Source of the DNA: a virus
DNA: 21,723 nt
Reading direction: 5' to 3' (one strand)
Virus record (IMG/VR): IMGVR_UViG_3300042874_000109
Span: 1-21,723 of that record
Shown here: positions 1-7,305 of the stretch, piece by piece
Numbering within the stretch: position 1 is the stretch's first letter
Layout of the letters: each line of letters starts with the position of its first letter
Notes under the pieces: model-generated
The model's database searches: none
Told to the model about the DNA's origin: nothing
What the model saw: only the letters and a program-made list of their open reading frames with translations
Position numbers and translations under genes: made by a program

Positions 1-174
1 TTTAAACGGGCGGAAACAACCCGCCACGCTGCGCAGGCAGCTAAGGAGGCACTGACCCATGCTGAAAAATCTGATCCTCTCTGGAGCGATTCTCGTGTCC
101 CTAGCGGGGTGCTCGACTCTATCCGGGCTCTTACCCGTCGTGGAGAAGCCAGTACCAATCCTCCCGCCGATTGA
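1..174 (+). CDS. Inner spanin (Rz-like), C-terminal fragment
   Basis: Frame 1 is open from the left edge to TGA at 172-174 and encodes 57 residues; the start lies outside the window. The end contains LWSDSRVPSGVLDSIRAL, which resembles the W-x-x-x-x-VP-x-x-V-x-x-x-L ending of Rz/LysB inner spanins. The preceding part is charged and alanine-rich (HAAQAAKEAL), as in the periplasmic coiled coil of that family. The next gene, a lipoprotein of outer-spanin type, starts inside it in another frame at 59, the classic nested Rz/Rz1 layout. The pair would bridge the inner and outer membranes and fuse them at lysis. The transmembrane anchor expected at the N-terminus cannot be seen here. The assignment rests on this short ending plus the neighbour. 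Confidence 0.75.
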   Translation, partial: FKRAETTRHAAQAAKEALTHAEKSDPLWSDSRVPSGVLDSIRALTRRGEASTNPPAD

Positions 175-337
175 GTTACTCGGGGACTGCCCGGTCCCCG
201 CCCTCAAGGGGGATACTAACGCGGACCTAGCTGAACTGGCTATCGACTCCCTGGAGTCCCTGCATGGGTGCAACGCGGACAAGGAGGGCATCCGTAAATT
301 CTACGAGGAGCTTACCAATGCCAAGCCTAAGGGTTGA
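59..337 (+). CDS. Outer spanin lipoprotein (Rz1/LysC-like)
   Basis: This 92-residue protein has a type II signal peptide: a hydrophobic stretch after MLKN, then lipobox LAGC with the acylated Cys at residue 18. The mature part begins with a proline-rich segment (VVEKPVPILPPIELL). It continues with the LysC-type pattern D-C-P-x-P, a short spacer, a leucine-rich helix and a second Cys (LHGCNADK). This matches P2 LysC-like outer spanins, anchored in the outer membrane and joined to the inner spanin across the periplasm. A strong Shine-Dalgarno AAGGAGG at 43-49 supports the ATG. The gene overlaps the inner spanin by 116 bases in a different frame. Endolysin and holin genes would be expected just upstream of the window. 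Confidence 0.85.
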   Translation: MLKNLILSGAILVSLAGCSTLSGLLPVVEKPVPILPPIELLGDCPVPALKGDTNADLAELAIDSLESLHGCNADKEGIRKFYEELTNAKPKG

Positions 338-620
338 CCCGAACTCGCACCTACGTAGGCTCCCTCTGTTCGGCGGGTTCAACTCGCTGATCCTGTCGCT
401 TACACCACAGGCCCTTGACCTGCCGCTTCCGCTGCAGTTCGGTAGCCGGCTGGTGCTGTGGTACGACGCTAAGCGACTGAGCACCCTCACGCTTGACGAC
501 ACTACCTTAGTCGCTATCGCTGACCGCAGCCCCAATGGGGATGGTGGCATTGGTATCCAGGAACCGCAGTTCGGCTCCACGGGGCTGCAGCCGTTCGGCA
601 TAACCTTTATGGTGACGTGA
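318..620 (+). CDS. Small structural protein with LamG-like N-terminal strand motif
   Basis: The reading frame is open from 264, but ATG 318 is the better start: GAGGAG at 305-310 sits 7 bases upstream, whereas ATG 264 lies deep in the spanin gene with no ribosome site. The resulting protein has 100 residues. Its middle reads LVLWYDAKRLSTLTLDDTTL followed by VAIADRS. This resembles the W-x-D-A-x-x-x-x-L-T-L...V-x-x-x-D-x-S opening of concanavalin/LamG-like domains in phage tail proteins. It is much shorter than a full domain of about 200 residues, so it may be a small tail component or the opening part of a once larger fibre protein. It overlaps the spanin gene by 20 bases and is followed one base later by the next structural gene. 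Confidence 0.65.
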   Translation: MPSLRVDPNSHLRRLPLFGGFNSLILSLTPQALDLPLPLQFGSRLVLWYDAKRLSTLTLDDTTLVAIADRSPNGDGGIGIQEPQFGSTGLQPFGITFMVT

Positions 621-621
621 G

Positions 622-1626
622 ATGGCGCTAAAATTCATTACTGACTTCTCGCAGTACTCAAGCACCCCAACTGCAGGCAGCTACTTCGTGTCTGGTAATG
701 CTGGTATATCAGCCAGCACTGGCATCAGTGCGGACCTAGCTAGCTCTATTACAACGTCCGGGCTTCTCGGTGGGTTTACCGCTGCGTTCTTCCCAAGAAA
801 CAACACTACCCCGGCACCAGATTGCATAAGCAGGTTTAACATTCCGGTTCCGGGCCCTGTGGACTTTGTAGTTGGTATGCACGTCCAGCTTATTACCTTC
901 AACATCTCGGACGAATTCCGAGTGTTTCTAGTAGGGGCTAACTTAGACTTTATGTCTACTGGAGTCATCCGCGCTAATGGGGCAGCCTTGTCCAACGCAG
1001 GCATTGACTTGTATCCCGGGAGACTATACTGGGTCGAGATTCTTTTCGGTGCGACAACCGCCTCAGTAGCGGTTAACGGGCTCGTTATAGGGTCGTACTC
1101 ACAAGTTCGGCCTACAGCGCTGCACCTAACTACTGCCGTGACTATCAATACAGGGACAGTGAATCTCGCCTTACTGTCGTGTTGTGTATGGACGATAGAT
1201 GGCACTTCTCTCTTAGGCGACTTCCCGCACGGCCCCGTGTTTCCGAGGACCACTGTCCCGGATGGGGACTCTACTCCCCTGAACTTCACGCCCAATGGCG
1301 GCGGGACGCACTTCAGCAAGGTCATAGGCGCGGACATCGATGGTGGGGCTGGGGTAGTGGCATCCGCTCCTGGAGAAGACCGGCTTACACTTAGCTCCCC
1401 CGGGGCGGTGAACCGTGTTCTCGGTGTAACCGGGTTCGCTGCGGTACGCTCCACAGCAGACGCTGGCGCTCTCAATCCTGCTACCGTAACCACAGGTGGT
1501 ACAGCGGACCAGAGCTTCACTGCTGTGCCCATGGCAGGTAGGTCGTTGGTGTACCGCACAACTACAGCAGCCACTGGCTCACTGTCTAGCCCGAACACAG
1601 CAGAGCTATCTATGGTAGCGTCTTAA
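622..1626 (+). CDS. LamG/concanavalin-like phage structural protein
   Basis: The 334-residue protein is rich in Gly, Ser, Thr, Ala and beta-branched residues, as in tail or capsid appendages. Around residues 130-160 it has RLYWVEILFGATTASVAVNG then LVIGSYS. This matches the central strands of concanavalin A-like/LamG folds (short hydrophobic strand with W-x-E, then V-x-V-N-G-x-x-x-G). The C-terminal third, with Val-Gly-Ala-rich text and many Thr, resembles another beta domain. ATG 622 follows the upstream stop by one base and has only a weak ribosome site, so translation is probably coupled. The next gene looks paralogous. The role is inferred to be a minor tail, fibre or decoration protein, possibly carbohydrate binding. 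Confidence 0.75.
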   Translation: MALKFITDFSQYSSTPTAGSYFVSGNAGISASTGISADLASSITTSGLLGGFTAAFFPRNNTTPAPDCISRFNIPVPGPVDFVVGMHVQLITFNISDEFRVFLVGANLDFMSTGVIRANGAALSNAGIDLYPGRLYWVEILFGATTASVAVNGLVIGSYSQVRPTALHLTTAVTINTGTVNLALLSCCVWTIDGTSLLGDFPHGPVFPRTTVPDGDSTPLNFTPNGGGTHFSKVIGADIDGGAGVVASAPGEDRLTLSSPGAVNRVLGVTGFAAVRSTADAGALNPATVTTGGTADQSFTAVPMAGRSLVYRTTTAATGSLSSPNTAELSMVAS

Positions 1627-1640
1627 CAGGAGAATACAAT

Positions 1641-2690
1641 ATGGCATTAGTTCATGCTGACGGTTTCGACAAGTACAGCGCGGGTGTAGCAGACACTGCT
1701 CGGATTGGAAGGCGCGGGACTAAAGTCGCGCTTTACTTTGAGTCCACTGGTTTCCCAGGCAACCAAGTGACTATAGTCGCCGGTGCTGGCAGGTTCGGCA
1801 ATAACGCTGCCCGATTTGAGGCTGCGACTTCTGGGGGCGTGAACTACTCCGTAGAGTTTTCAGCAGCAGCGACAAAAATCCGTGCTGGTTTTTGGCTTAA
1901 ACAGGGTGTAGGGGGTAGTTCATTAGGGTCAGTTGGGGCCGCATTCGGAGGCTTACCAGTCGAGCAGGACCTTACGCCTACGCACTTACTCGCTGTACAG
2001 TTAGTGACATTTAAGGTGTTCGTTGCTGGTGTACAGTTGACCACCCTCAGTAATGATCTATGGCGGTGGATAGAGATCGAGCACAACTCTGTTAATTCCA
2101 CAGCTACTCTGTACATAGATGGCTTACTTATAGGTTCTGTTGGTGGGATTACTCGGACATCTAACTTCATTTCTGTTGGTGCATCGGGGATTGTTGGTTC
2201 AGCCTCTGTCTCTCTTATAGATGATATTGTGTGGTGGGATAATCTAGGGACGTCACTTAGCTCTTTCCCAATCGGCCCACAGCGGATTGCTACCTTGGTC
2301 CCGGATGCCCCAGGCACTACCACGCAGTTCGCTCCGGCCTCTGCAACAAACTGGCAGAGCCTTACTGGCTCGGGGGCGTTTGGCGGCACAGGCAACCTCG
2401 GTACGACCACGCCGCTGCTGGACTACGTCCGTGTCAGTGACTTACCGTGGGCCCCCTTCTCGGGCTCAGGTGCAGTCGCCTTCGTTGCGCTCACTGACGT
2501 AGGGCAGCCAGGGACCTCGCTCCGACCACGCCTCTCTTTGGGGGGCACGGAGTACATTGGCGATCCCATTGCAATTCCTGTGTTCCAGAGCGAGATTCAC
2601 GCCACACCCACAAGCAGTGGGTCGTCCGCTGGATCAGCCCCGTCAATCTTGGACTTCAACAACGCCCAAGCCGGATACGAGATAGTCTAA
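1641..2690 (+). CDS. LamG/concanavalin-like phage structural protein, paralogue
   Basis: The 349-residue protein opens with MALVHADGFDKYSAG, the typical start of phage proteins with a concanavalin-like fold (short strand, then DGFDxY). A later segment reads LWRWIEIEHNSVNSTATLYI and then DGLLIGSV. This is the same W-x-E plus V-x-DG-x-x-x-G core seen in the preceding gene, indicating duplication and divergence. AGGAG lies 7 bases before the ATG. The C-terminus ends in a Ser-Gly-Ala linker (TSSGSSAGSAPS) also seen in the next protein as GSSAGSAPG. It is probably a virion surface component. No catalytic motif is visible. Confidence 0.78.
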   Translation: MALVHADGFDKYSAGVADTARIGRRGTKVALYFESTGFPGNQVTIVAGAGRFGNNAARFEAATSGGVNYSVEFSAAATKIRAGFWLKQGVGGSSLGSVGAAFGGLPVEQDLTPTHLLAVQLVTFKVFVAGVQLTTLSNDLWRWIEIEHNSVNSTATLYIDGLLIGSVGGITRTSNFISVGASGIVGSASVSLIDDIVWWDNLGTSLSSFPIGPQRIATLVPDAPGTTTQFAPASATNWQSLTGSGAFGGTGNLGTTTPLLDYVRVSDLPWAPFSGSGAVAFVALTDVGQPGTSLRPRLSLGGTEYIGDPIAIPVFQSEIHATPTSSGSSAGSAPSILDFNNAQAGYEIV

Positions 2691-2691
2691 C

Positions 2692-3399
2692 ATGGCCATT
2701 TCATTTGAGATCAGAGGGGCATGGGCTACCTTCGGGGAGGACGCCCGAAACGTAGACACCCCAGTAGTCACTATACAGGGGGCGTGGCTGGAGGCGGTGG
2801 CCTCTAATACTATCTTCGGCACACCCAGAATTACCGTACAGGGAGCGTGGCTGGAAGCAGTGGGCTCATCAGCTGGAAGTGCCCCCGGTATTAGCTGTAA
2901 CCCCGGCACCGCGGATAACTTCACACTCTCCTTCACTGGGCAGATACATGATCGGGACTCCCGTATTGACTTCTTAGCTGACCAAGGCATTACCCGTAGA
3001 GTGTCCCTTATCCCGTTCAACGCTACGGACCACATCCTGGAGTACCAGTACGAGGGGCTGCTTATTCAGTCTAGTCCGCTCGCACTCCCGATTAACACCA
3101 CGTTCGTGTGCCTGTTAACCGTAGACAACCCAACGGTTACCCTGCGGTTCAATGGGGCCACTATCACCACGTCTACTGTACTCGGTGCCCTGAACGACGC
3201 CACGTCTGTTCTGAATCTGCGTAGCATTCAGGGTATCCTGTTAAATGAGACCGCAGTCGTAAACTGGACCCTAGGCGAACTCGTGCTGGCTAAGAACCTG
3301 TCCTCTAACCAGCTTATCGACTTAGAGATTTGGCTAACTTGCCGCTGGCAGGGGGCTGGTCTGACTGAGGACGACAGGTACTGCTTGATCGAATTGTGA
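2692..3399 (+). CDS. LamG-like structural protein with N-terminal 21-residue repeats
   Basis: The protein has 235 residues. Residues 3-66 are three tandem units of about 21 residues, each with an I/V-x-I/V-x-GAW core; the second and third share QGAWLEAV. A Ser-Ala-Gly linker follows, then a domain of about 165 residues. That domain ends with LGELVLAKNLSSNQLIDLEI and WLTCRWQ, which matches the closing strand and helix of concanavalin-like folds (E-x-x-x-x-x-x-x-L-S-x-x-x-x-x-x-x-x-YL-x-x-W). ATG 2692 follows the previous stop by one base, suggesting coupling. The role is probably an adhesin-like virion protein in the tail region. Confidence 0.75.
   Translation: MAISFEIRGAWATFGEDARNVDTPVVTIQGAWLEAVASNTIFGTPRITVQGAWLEAVGSSAGSAPGISCNPGTADNFTLSFTGQIHDRDSRIDFLADQGITRRVSLIPFNATDHILEYQYEGLLIQSSPLALPINTTFVCLLTVDNPTVTLRFNGATITTSTVLGALNDATSVLNLRSIQGILLNETAVVNWTLGELVLAKNLSSNQLIDLEIWLTCRWQGAGLTEDDRYCLIEL
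2698..2889 (+). repeat. Three tandem ~21-codon repeats inside a structural gene
   Basis: Residues 3-24, 25-45 and 46-66 of the 2692 gene align as repeats with the shared core I/V-x-I/V-x-GAW. Units two and three share QGAWLEAV and are closest to each other also at DNA level (GCGTGGCTGGAGGC/AGC). Unit one is more diverged. This looks like a short module grown by unequal duplication. Confidence 0.7.
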
Positions 3400-3405
3400 G
3401 GCGAT

Positions 3406-3588
3406 ATGAACAACCGTAACTTTTTCGGCACTACATTCCGTCCGCGGACAGAGAAGCTGTCCTTCCGGCAACCGGAGGGGCCGCACCTAGCCTCCTTGCC
3501 CCCGCAGAGAGTATGGAAGCTGGGCTTCGATGATGTCCGTGTCCGGGACTTACCCCTGCACTTTATTGGAGTACCTAATGGCATCTGA
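3406..3588 (+). CDS. Hypothetical 60-residue protein between structural genes
   Basis: This short basic protein ([18 protein letters not shown]...) is not one I recognise. It starts 7 bases after the preceding stop, with a GAGG-type ribosome site overlapping that stop, and fills an otherwise empty interval of 178 bases. Its last 11 bases overlap the start of the first collagen-like fibre. The sequence is rich in Arg, Pro and aromatic residues and has no membrane segment or Cys motif. Position suggests a small tail or fibre accessory protein. It could instead be non-coding spacer, but the well-placed start and tight packing favour a gene. Confidence 0.55.
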   Translation: MNNRNFFGTTFRPRTEKLSFRQPEGPHLASLPPQRVWKLGFDDVRVRDLPLHFIGVPNGI

Positions 3589-5032
3589 ATTTACTGTGGG
3601 TGGGCGGGCCCCCACACTCGAGGAACAGGGTATCATCCTGACGGCCCTGGGTATTGACCCGCTTCAACTCGAGGGTGACCCCGGTCCTGCGGGTCCTGTG
3701 GGTCCCCCCGGACTTACTGGTCCAGCTGGTCCTCCTGGTCCGACAGGTGCTGCTGGCCCCACGGGGGCTGCAGGGGCCACCGGGCCTGCTGGTACTACAG
3801 GGGCTCAGGGCCCGCCGGGCCCGACTGGAGCTACTGGCCCTGCCGGAACTGCCGGTGCTACTGGTCCTACAGGAGCCCCGGGCCCTATGGGATCCGTGGG
3901 CCCGACTGGTCCTGCTGGAGCTACGGGTCCCGCCGGTGCAGCCGGAGCCACGGGTCCTGCCGGAGCTACTGGAGCGACAGGTCCTGCTGGGGCCGATGGC
4001 GCGGGTGCAGGCGTACCGCCCACTGATGGCGCGTTCCTCGTCGGGGACGGAACGGACTTTGTGGGGGAGGTAGGGGCAACTGCACGCACCAGTATTGGTC
4101 TCGGGACCGCTCATGCAGTGAGCTTTTCTGCGGTAAACTCATCCGGGGCGATTACGTGCGGTGATCCAGATGCAGTGGTGACGCAGCTTACTGTTCGGGG
4201 GGGATCAGGCGGCGCACCGATGTTTACACTAGATAGGACAGTCGGTTTACCTTCAACGTTCACGTTTATACTCTCGAGCAACGGATTAGTTTTTAATGAT
4301 GTTACCTCCAGCCAGGCTATCTGCAGCCTGTTCGCTAATACCAGTATGAATGAGCTGTATATAGGAAATAAATTAGTCGGCGCTGTTAAAAACAGACCGG
4401 CGTTACTCTCATCTACTACACAGTCGTCAGCAGCCGGGGCTAATTTGCCGGGTAACGATCTAAATCTACAGGCAGCGGGCGGCACAGGCTCTGGGGTTCC
4501 GGGCGATATCATCATTAAAACCGCTACAGCATTGGCATCCGGCACTACAGCACAGACAGCTATTAATCGTGTGGTTGTCCGAGGCGGGTCCGGGAACATG
4601 GGTGTCGGCACTAGCACACCGGCCCGAAAGGTCGACGTTATTGGGGACATAGGCGCGACTACCGGGATTAGGGTTACAGGCGCAACTGGCACAGTCGGGT
4701 ACACCACTGGGTCGGGTGGGGCTGTAACACAAGCCACTAGCAAGAGCACCGGGGTTACTCTCAACACCCCCGCAGGCACTGTCACGACTAATGCTGCTAG
4801 CCTAGCTGCCAGCACTGCTGTGACATTCACTGTTACGAACTCTCGGGTTTCAGCTACTGATTGCGTGTGCGTGTCTATCCGCGCAGCAGGGGCAACGGCC
4901 GGGGCGTACGATGTGACCGCTAGTGCAGTAGCTGCAGGGAGCTTCGCCGTAACCATCCGTAATATGACGGCTGGGGCCTTGGCAGAGACCCTGCAAATTA
5001 ACTTCGTTACTCTTGCTGGCGCTGTGGCTTAG
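3578..5032 (+). CDS. Collagen-like tail fibre protein 1
   Basis: The 484-residue protein has three parts. Residues 1-32 ([18 protein letters not shown]...) are almost identical to the start of the second fibre at 5062 and probably form the attachment module. Residues 33-143 are about 36-37 uninterrupted G-x-y triplets with many GPA, GAT and GPT, expected to form a trimeric collagen-like shaft. The rest is a long beta-rich tip. It includes [16 protein letters not shown], common in phage fibres, and a final ~95 residues ([20 protein letters not shown]...) resembling a recurrent C-terminal tail-fibre domain. The frame is open from 3530, but ATG 3578 has GGAG 7 bases upstream and matches the paralogue's start. 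Role: host recognition or side-fibre shaft. Confidence 0.88.
   Translation: MASEFTVGGRAPTLEEQGIILTALGIDPLQLEGDPGPAGPVGPPGLTGPAGPPGPTGAAGPTGAAGATGPAGTTGAQGPPGPTGATGPAGTAGATGPTGAPGPMGSVGPTGPAGATGPAGAAGATGPAGATGATGPAGADGAGAGVPPTDGAFLVGDGTDFVGEVGATARTSIGLGTAHAVSFSAVNSSGAITCGDPDAVVTQLTVRGGSGGAPMFTLDRTVGLPSTFTFILSSNGLVFNDVTSSQAICSLFANTSMNELYIGNKLVGAVKNRPALLSSTTQSSAAGANLPGNDLNLQAAGGTGSGVPGDIIIKTATALASGTTAQTAINRVVVRGGSGNMGVGTSTPARKVDVIGDIGATTGIRVTGATGTVGYTTGSGGAVTQATSKSTGVTLNTPAGTVTTNAASLAASTAVTFTVTNSRVSATDCVCVSIRAAGATAGAYDVTASAVAAGSFAVTIRNMTAGALAETLQINFVTLAGAVA
3674..4006 (+). repeat. Collagen-like G-x-y coding repeat
   Basis: About 36-37 consecutive codon triplets encode G-x-y with no interruption. 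At DNA level this is a 9-base quasi-periodic, very GC-rich tract (GGTCCTGCT-like units). It produces long false open frames on both strands. Confidence 0.9.
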
Positions 5033-5061
5033 CCCCGTGCTTAACTTTACTGGAGGATGCG

Positions 5062-6270
5062 ATGGCATCTGAATTCACTGTCGGTGGGAGAGCCCCGACG
5101 CCGGAGGAGCAGGATATAATCCTGACAGCCCTTGGCATTGACCCAATGCAGCTTGAGGGTGATCCTGGTCCCCCTGGCCCAGCAGGTCCGGCTGGTTCCT
5201 CGGGACCCGCAGGCGCTGCCGGTGCTGCTGGCCCAACTGGGGCCACTGGGGCTATTGGCCCTCAGGGGCCTGCAGGCACCCCTGGTGGTCCTCCAGGCCC
5301 GGCGGGTCCTGCTGGCCCCCAGGGACCCGTTGGCCCCACAGGTGCTACTGGCGCTACTGGCTCAGCCGGAGCTACTGGCCCGCAAGGTCTCCAGGGAGCC
5401 ACTGGTCTTACTGGTGCCACTGGGCCAGCCGGTACTACGGGGGCCACAGGGGCCGCTGGCGCTACTGGTCCTGCGGGCCCTACGGGTGCTATGGGGCCTG
5501 CTGGTCCCGCTGGCCCAGCAGGGCCAATGGGTGCGACTGGTTCTGCTGGCGCTACCGGGCCCGCAGGGCCGGCTGGCCCTACTGGTGCGGCTGGTCCAGC
5601 AGGCGCTGACGGCGCTACAGGACCCGCAGGGGCTATGGGACCCGCTGGTGCTACAGGCCCCGCTGGGCCACAAGGTATCCAGGGTATCCAGGGGCCATCA
5701 GGGAGTGGGCTAACGTACTTCGGAGGGGGGATGCAGACGCTACTGACCCCCACTGGCGCAGGGGACGGCGGCGGCTTCGCCTCAAAGGGATCCATATGGA
5801 CTCCGGACGTGAATGTCTCTGTAACTAAGATGGCTTGTGCCTTCACCCCGCTTGCAACAACGGACTCGTACCGCTTTGGTATCGCAGCGATCGATCAGAG
5901 CACCTCAGCTATCACCTCGATACTGTTTCAGACGGCCACTGTCGTGCAGAACACTACAGCACGTGTGCTCAAGACGTTTGATATTAACCCAGCCATTCAG
6001 TTAACTTCGGGGACTAAGTACCTGTTTTACGTCAGCTTCACTAACGCAGCCACTGGCCTGACAGCCGTCCGCGTAGTCGCCGCTGTATCGCCGGGCGTCG
6101 GTCCTAACCTATCTGGGCCGGGGCCAATAGCGTACAACTCCAACGCGCAGTACAACAGTGTGAACTTAGTAGCCGGAAACGTGTTCAGTAGCGCCGGGAC
6201 CGCGGGGGGTTTCGTCATCGGGCCAGTCCGTGGTCACTTCCTCATTGACGATTATGAGGCCCTGTTCTAA
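5062..6270 (+). CDS. Collagen-like tail fibre protein 2
   Basis: The 402-residue protein shares its first ~35 residues with the fibre at 3578, differing at only a few positions. A longer shaft of about 61 G-x-y triplets covers residues 33-216, with a single extra Gly near residue 75 (GTP-G-GPP) as the only break. It ends with [12 protein letters not shown], a frequent exit from phage collagen stalks. The C-terminal ~185 residues are unrelated to the tip of fibre 1 and look like a compact beta domain ([39 protein letters not shown]), possibly jelly-roll or carbohydrate-binding. GGAGG at 5052-5056 sets the ATG. It is likely a trimeric fibre with its own receptor specificity. Confidence 0.88.
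   Translation: MASEFTVGGRAPTPEEQDIILTALGIDPMQLEGDPGPPGPAGPAGSSGPAGAAGAAGPTGATGAIGPQGPAGTPGGPPGPAGPAGPQGPVGPTGATGATGSAGATGPQGLQGATGLTGATGPAGTTGATGAAGATGPAGPTGAMGPAGPAGPAGPMGATGSAGATGPAGPAGPTGAAGPAGADGATGPAGAMGPAGATGPAGPQGIQGIQGPSGSGLTYFGGGMQTLLTPTGAGDGGGFASKGSIWTPDVNVSVTKMACAFTPLATTDSYRFGIAAIDQSTSAITSILFQTATVVQNTTARVLKTFDINPAIQLTSGTKYLFYVSFTNAATGLTAVRVVAAVSPGVGPNLSGPGPIAYNSNAQYNSVNLVAGNVFSSAGTAGGFVIGPVRGHFLIDDYEALF
5158..5709 (+). repeat. Collagen-like G-x-y coding repeat, longer copy
   Basis: About 61 G-x-y codon triplets, interrupted by one extra glycine codon near 5284. The tract is longer than that in the neighbouring fibre gene, so the two shafts have probably expanded or contracted independently. 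Confidence 0.9.
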
Positions 6271-6296
6271 CCGCACATCTAACCAAAGGAATCTCT

Positions 6297-6551
6297 ATGC
6301 TTAATCCGTTCAATATCAATGGCACTCCGCTCACCTCCCGTAACTTCTACGTTGCTACGGAGAGCGACACGGTCGACCTAGCTGTGCAGGGCTTCGCTAT
6401 TTATGTACCCACTGGGGGTACAGTAGTGGCCCAGAACAGCGACGGCGTTGTTGTCACATTCGCAAACGTCCCTCTGGGTACAATCATCCCTATCCAGATT
6501 AAACGCCTTATGACGGCCACAGCGGCTGCCGGGGTCGTTATCCTGGCCTGA
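6297..6551 (+). CDS. Spike-base-like small virion protein
   Basis: The 84-residue protein has the pattern SDTVDLAVQGFAIYVPTGGT, then V-V-V-T-F-ANVPLGTIIPIQIKRL and a Thr/Ala-rich end. This resembles short phage proteins annotated as spike base protein (RCAP_Rcc01079 family, known from the Rhodobacter gene transfer agent): D-L-x-V-x-x-x-x-x-Y-V, T-F-x-N-V-P-x-G-x-x-x-P-x-x-x-x-R. AAAGGA upstream supports the ATG. It is the last gene of the structural block and follows the second fibre by 26 bases, fitting a role at the fibre or spike base. The family call is from memory of the pattern. Confidence 0.65.
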   Translation: MLNPFNINGTPLTSRNFYVATESDTVDLAVQGFAIYVPTGGTVVAQNSDGVVVTFANVPLGTIIPIQIKRLMTATAAAGVVILA

Positions 6552-6568
6552 CGTACCAGTGAAGCAAT

Positions 6569-6644
6569 CCAGACGCTCTGGGGCAATCCTAGAGCTTCTG
6601 TGTGGCTTTCCTGCAGATTGTTGGCTAGCTTTTGAAAGTCAAAA
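6569..6644 (+). terminator. Hairpins after the structural block, possible terminator
   Basis: Two short perfect stems lie within 100 bases of the last structural stop: CCAGA-cgc-TCTGG at 6569-6581, flanked by the direct repeat GCAATCC, and TTTTGA-aag-TCAAAA at 6630-6644, followed by ATTT. Neither has a proper run of Ts, so they are only weak candidates for ending late transcription. Confidence 0.3.
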
Positions 6645-6849
6645 TTTCGGAACATTTTCTCGAGGTGTCCGCCTCCATCCAATCCCCACACTCCTTCCCC
6701 CATGCCCCCCCGTCTTACCCTGAACGCTCCACAATCGCCCACAGCGAACGATCGCACCTTGGGATGACCTAGGGTAGCCCCGGTATAGCCAACGCCTCAC
6801 CACGGCCCTCCTGACGCGTTCTAGGGGCATACACAGGGGTAGCCCTCAC

Positions 6850-6897
6850 CTACCCACCGCACTACCCACCGCACTACCCACCGCACTACCCACCGCG
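6850..6897 (+). repeat. 12-bp tandem repeat, four units
   Basis: CTACCCACCGCA is repeated at 6850, 6862, 6874 and 6886; the last unit ends in G instead of A, and a partial CTACTCAC follows. The unit resembles the CTACCC/CCTACCC core of the larger intergenic repeats, so it may have grown from one of them. Confidence 0.95.
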
Positions 6898-6912
6898 CTA
6901 CTCACACGCGTG

Positions 6913-6934
6913 CCCGATCAATACCCGATCAATA
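6913..6934 (+). repeat. 11-bp tandem duplication
   Basis: CCCGATCAATA occurs twice back to back (6913-6923 and 6924-6934), 15 bases after the 12-bp tandem array. It contains the short palindrome GATC. The purpose is unknown; iteron or protein-binding site are possibilities. Confidence 0.9.
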
Positions 6935-6961
6935 ACTTGCCCAGCCTAGTACCGCACTGCC

Positions 6962-6977
6962 TAGTACGAAGATACCA
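6962..6977 (+). promoter_or_regulatory. Recurrent intergenic 16-mer, copy 1
   Basis: TAGTACGAAGATACCA is identical to 9695-9710. Its last 14 bases (GTACGAAGATACCA) recur at 10418-10431, and a relative GGTACTAAGATACCC is at 9081-9095. All lie in intergenic DNA, at least two just upstream of promoter-like sequences. It is probably a binding site for a phage or host regulator. Confidence 0.55.
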
Positions 6978-6988
6978 GAAAATAGTTC

Positions 6989-7016
6989 TTGACTTCTCCA
7001 CTGGGTAGCCGATAAT
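6989..7016 (+). promoter_or_regulatory. Sigma70-type promoter for the small-gene region
   Basis: TTGACT (6989-6994) and GATAAT (7011-7016) are separated by 16 bases. Each box matches the bacterial consensus at five of six positions. It reads rightwards into the 40-residue gene at 7074, leaving a leader of about 50 bases. It would be served by host RNA polymerase, consistent with early expression. Confidence 0.75.
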
Positions 7017-7073
7017 GACTCCATCAGCCGGGCACTCTGGCTGGTCCTAACCACCACTCTTAAGGAAACTACC

Positions 7074-7196
7074 ATGTCCACATTCGCTCGTCTCGCTATC
7101 GTCCTCGCTGTTGTCGCTGGGGCACTCACCACATGCACGGTTGCTACTGTCATGGGGCAGGTGGCCGCTAAGCTGGCTGTCATCAGCGCGCATTAA
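7074..7196 (+). CDS. Small hydrophobic membrane protein (40 residues)
   Basis: MSTFARLAIVLAVVAGALTT continues for 40 residues and ends at TAA 7194. It is the first gene after the strong promoter and has AAGGA 7 bases before the ATG. Residues 7-27 form one hydrophobic helix preceded by a single Arg, with a Cys at 21 and a second Ala/Val-rich segment after it. It would insert in the inner membrane. Early single-pass phage proteins of this size can act in superinfection exclusion, host takeover or lysis control, but nothing here decides between these. The lack of a full lipobox (LTTC) argues against a lipoprotein. Confidence 0.65.
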   Translation: MSTFARLAIVLAVVAGALTTCTVATVMGQVAAKLAVISAH

Positions 7197-7204
7197 TTGC
7201 ACTC

Positions 7205-7240
7205 GGGGAAACGTACGGTAACTCGTACGTACGCTTTTCC
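7205..7240 (+). terminator. Stem-loop with short T run, possible attenuator
   Basis: ACGTACG at 7211-7217 and CGTACGT at 7224-7230 form a perfect 7-bp stem around GTAACT. An alternative longer pairing joins GGAAA with the later TTTCC. TTTT follows at about 7235. It lies 15 bases after the 40-residue gene and may reduce read-through into the next gene. Confidence 0.4.
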
Positions 7241-7305
7241 GGACGGCCGCTAATTGTTTTCCCTTGTATATACTGGCTGTACTCACACACACTGAAGGAA
7301 CTATC

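Larger units (their letters stand above)
6552..7073 (+). other. Gene-free late/early junction
   Basis: No open frame with coding character occupies these 522 bases. In order it holds a CCAGA/TCTGG hairpin (6569-6581), a TTTTGA/TCAAAA hairpin in an AT-rich pocket (6630-6644), a degenerate member of the intergenic repeat family (about 6764-6860), four copies of a 12-mer (6850-6897), an 11-bp tandem duplication (6913-6934), the 16-mer shared with 9695 (6962-6977), and a sigma70-type promoter (6989-7016). It separates the last structural gene from the first small early gene. Confidence 0.75.

Noticed and set aside
264-317. Upstream start at 264 for the 100-residue structural gene
   Set aside because: It lies in the spanin gene without a ribosome site; ATG 318 has GAGGAG at proper distance.
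681-1598. 305-residue open frame on the minus strand
   Set aside because: It is the mirror of the structural gene at 622, Pro/Arg/Thr-rich with no domain pattern or ribosome site; every neighbour is on the plus strand.
3530-3577. Upstream start at 3530 for fibre 1
   Set aside because: ATG 3578 matches the start of the paralogous fibre and has its own GGAG.
4111-4956. 281-residue minus-strand frame
   Set aside because: Shadow of the tip region of fibre 1; Val/Ala/Pro-rich text from complementing GC-rich codons.
3674-5709. Repeat tracts as a possible CRISPR array
   Set aside because: The units are short, adjacent and coding for G-x-y; there are no equal spacers.
3654-5846. Long alternative frames in both collagen tracts
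   Set aside because: The 9-base GC-rich periodicity keeps all frames open; the products (LLVLLV- or GPVAPAGP-like) are artefacts of the repeat.
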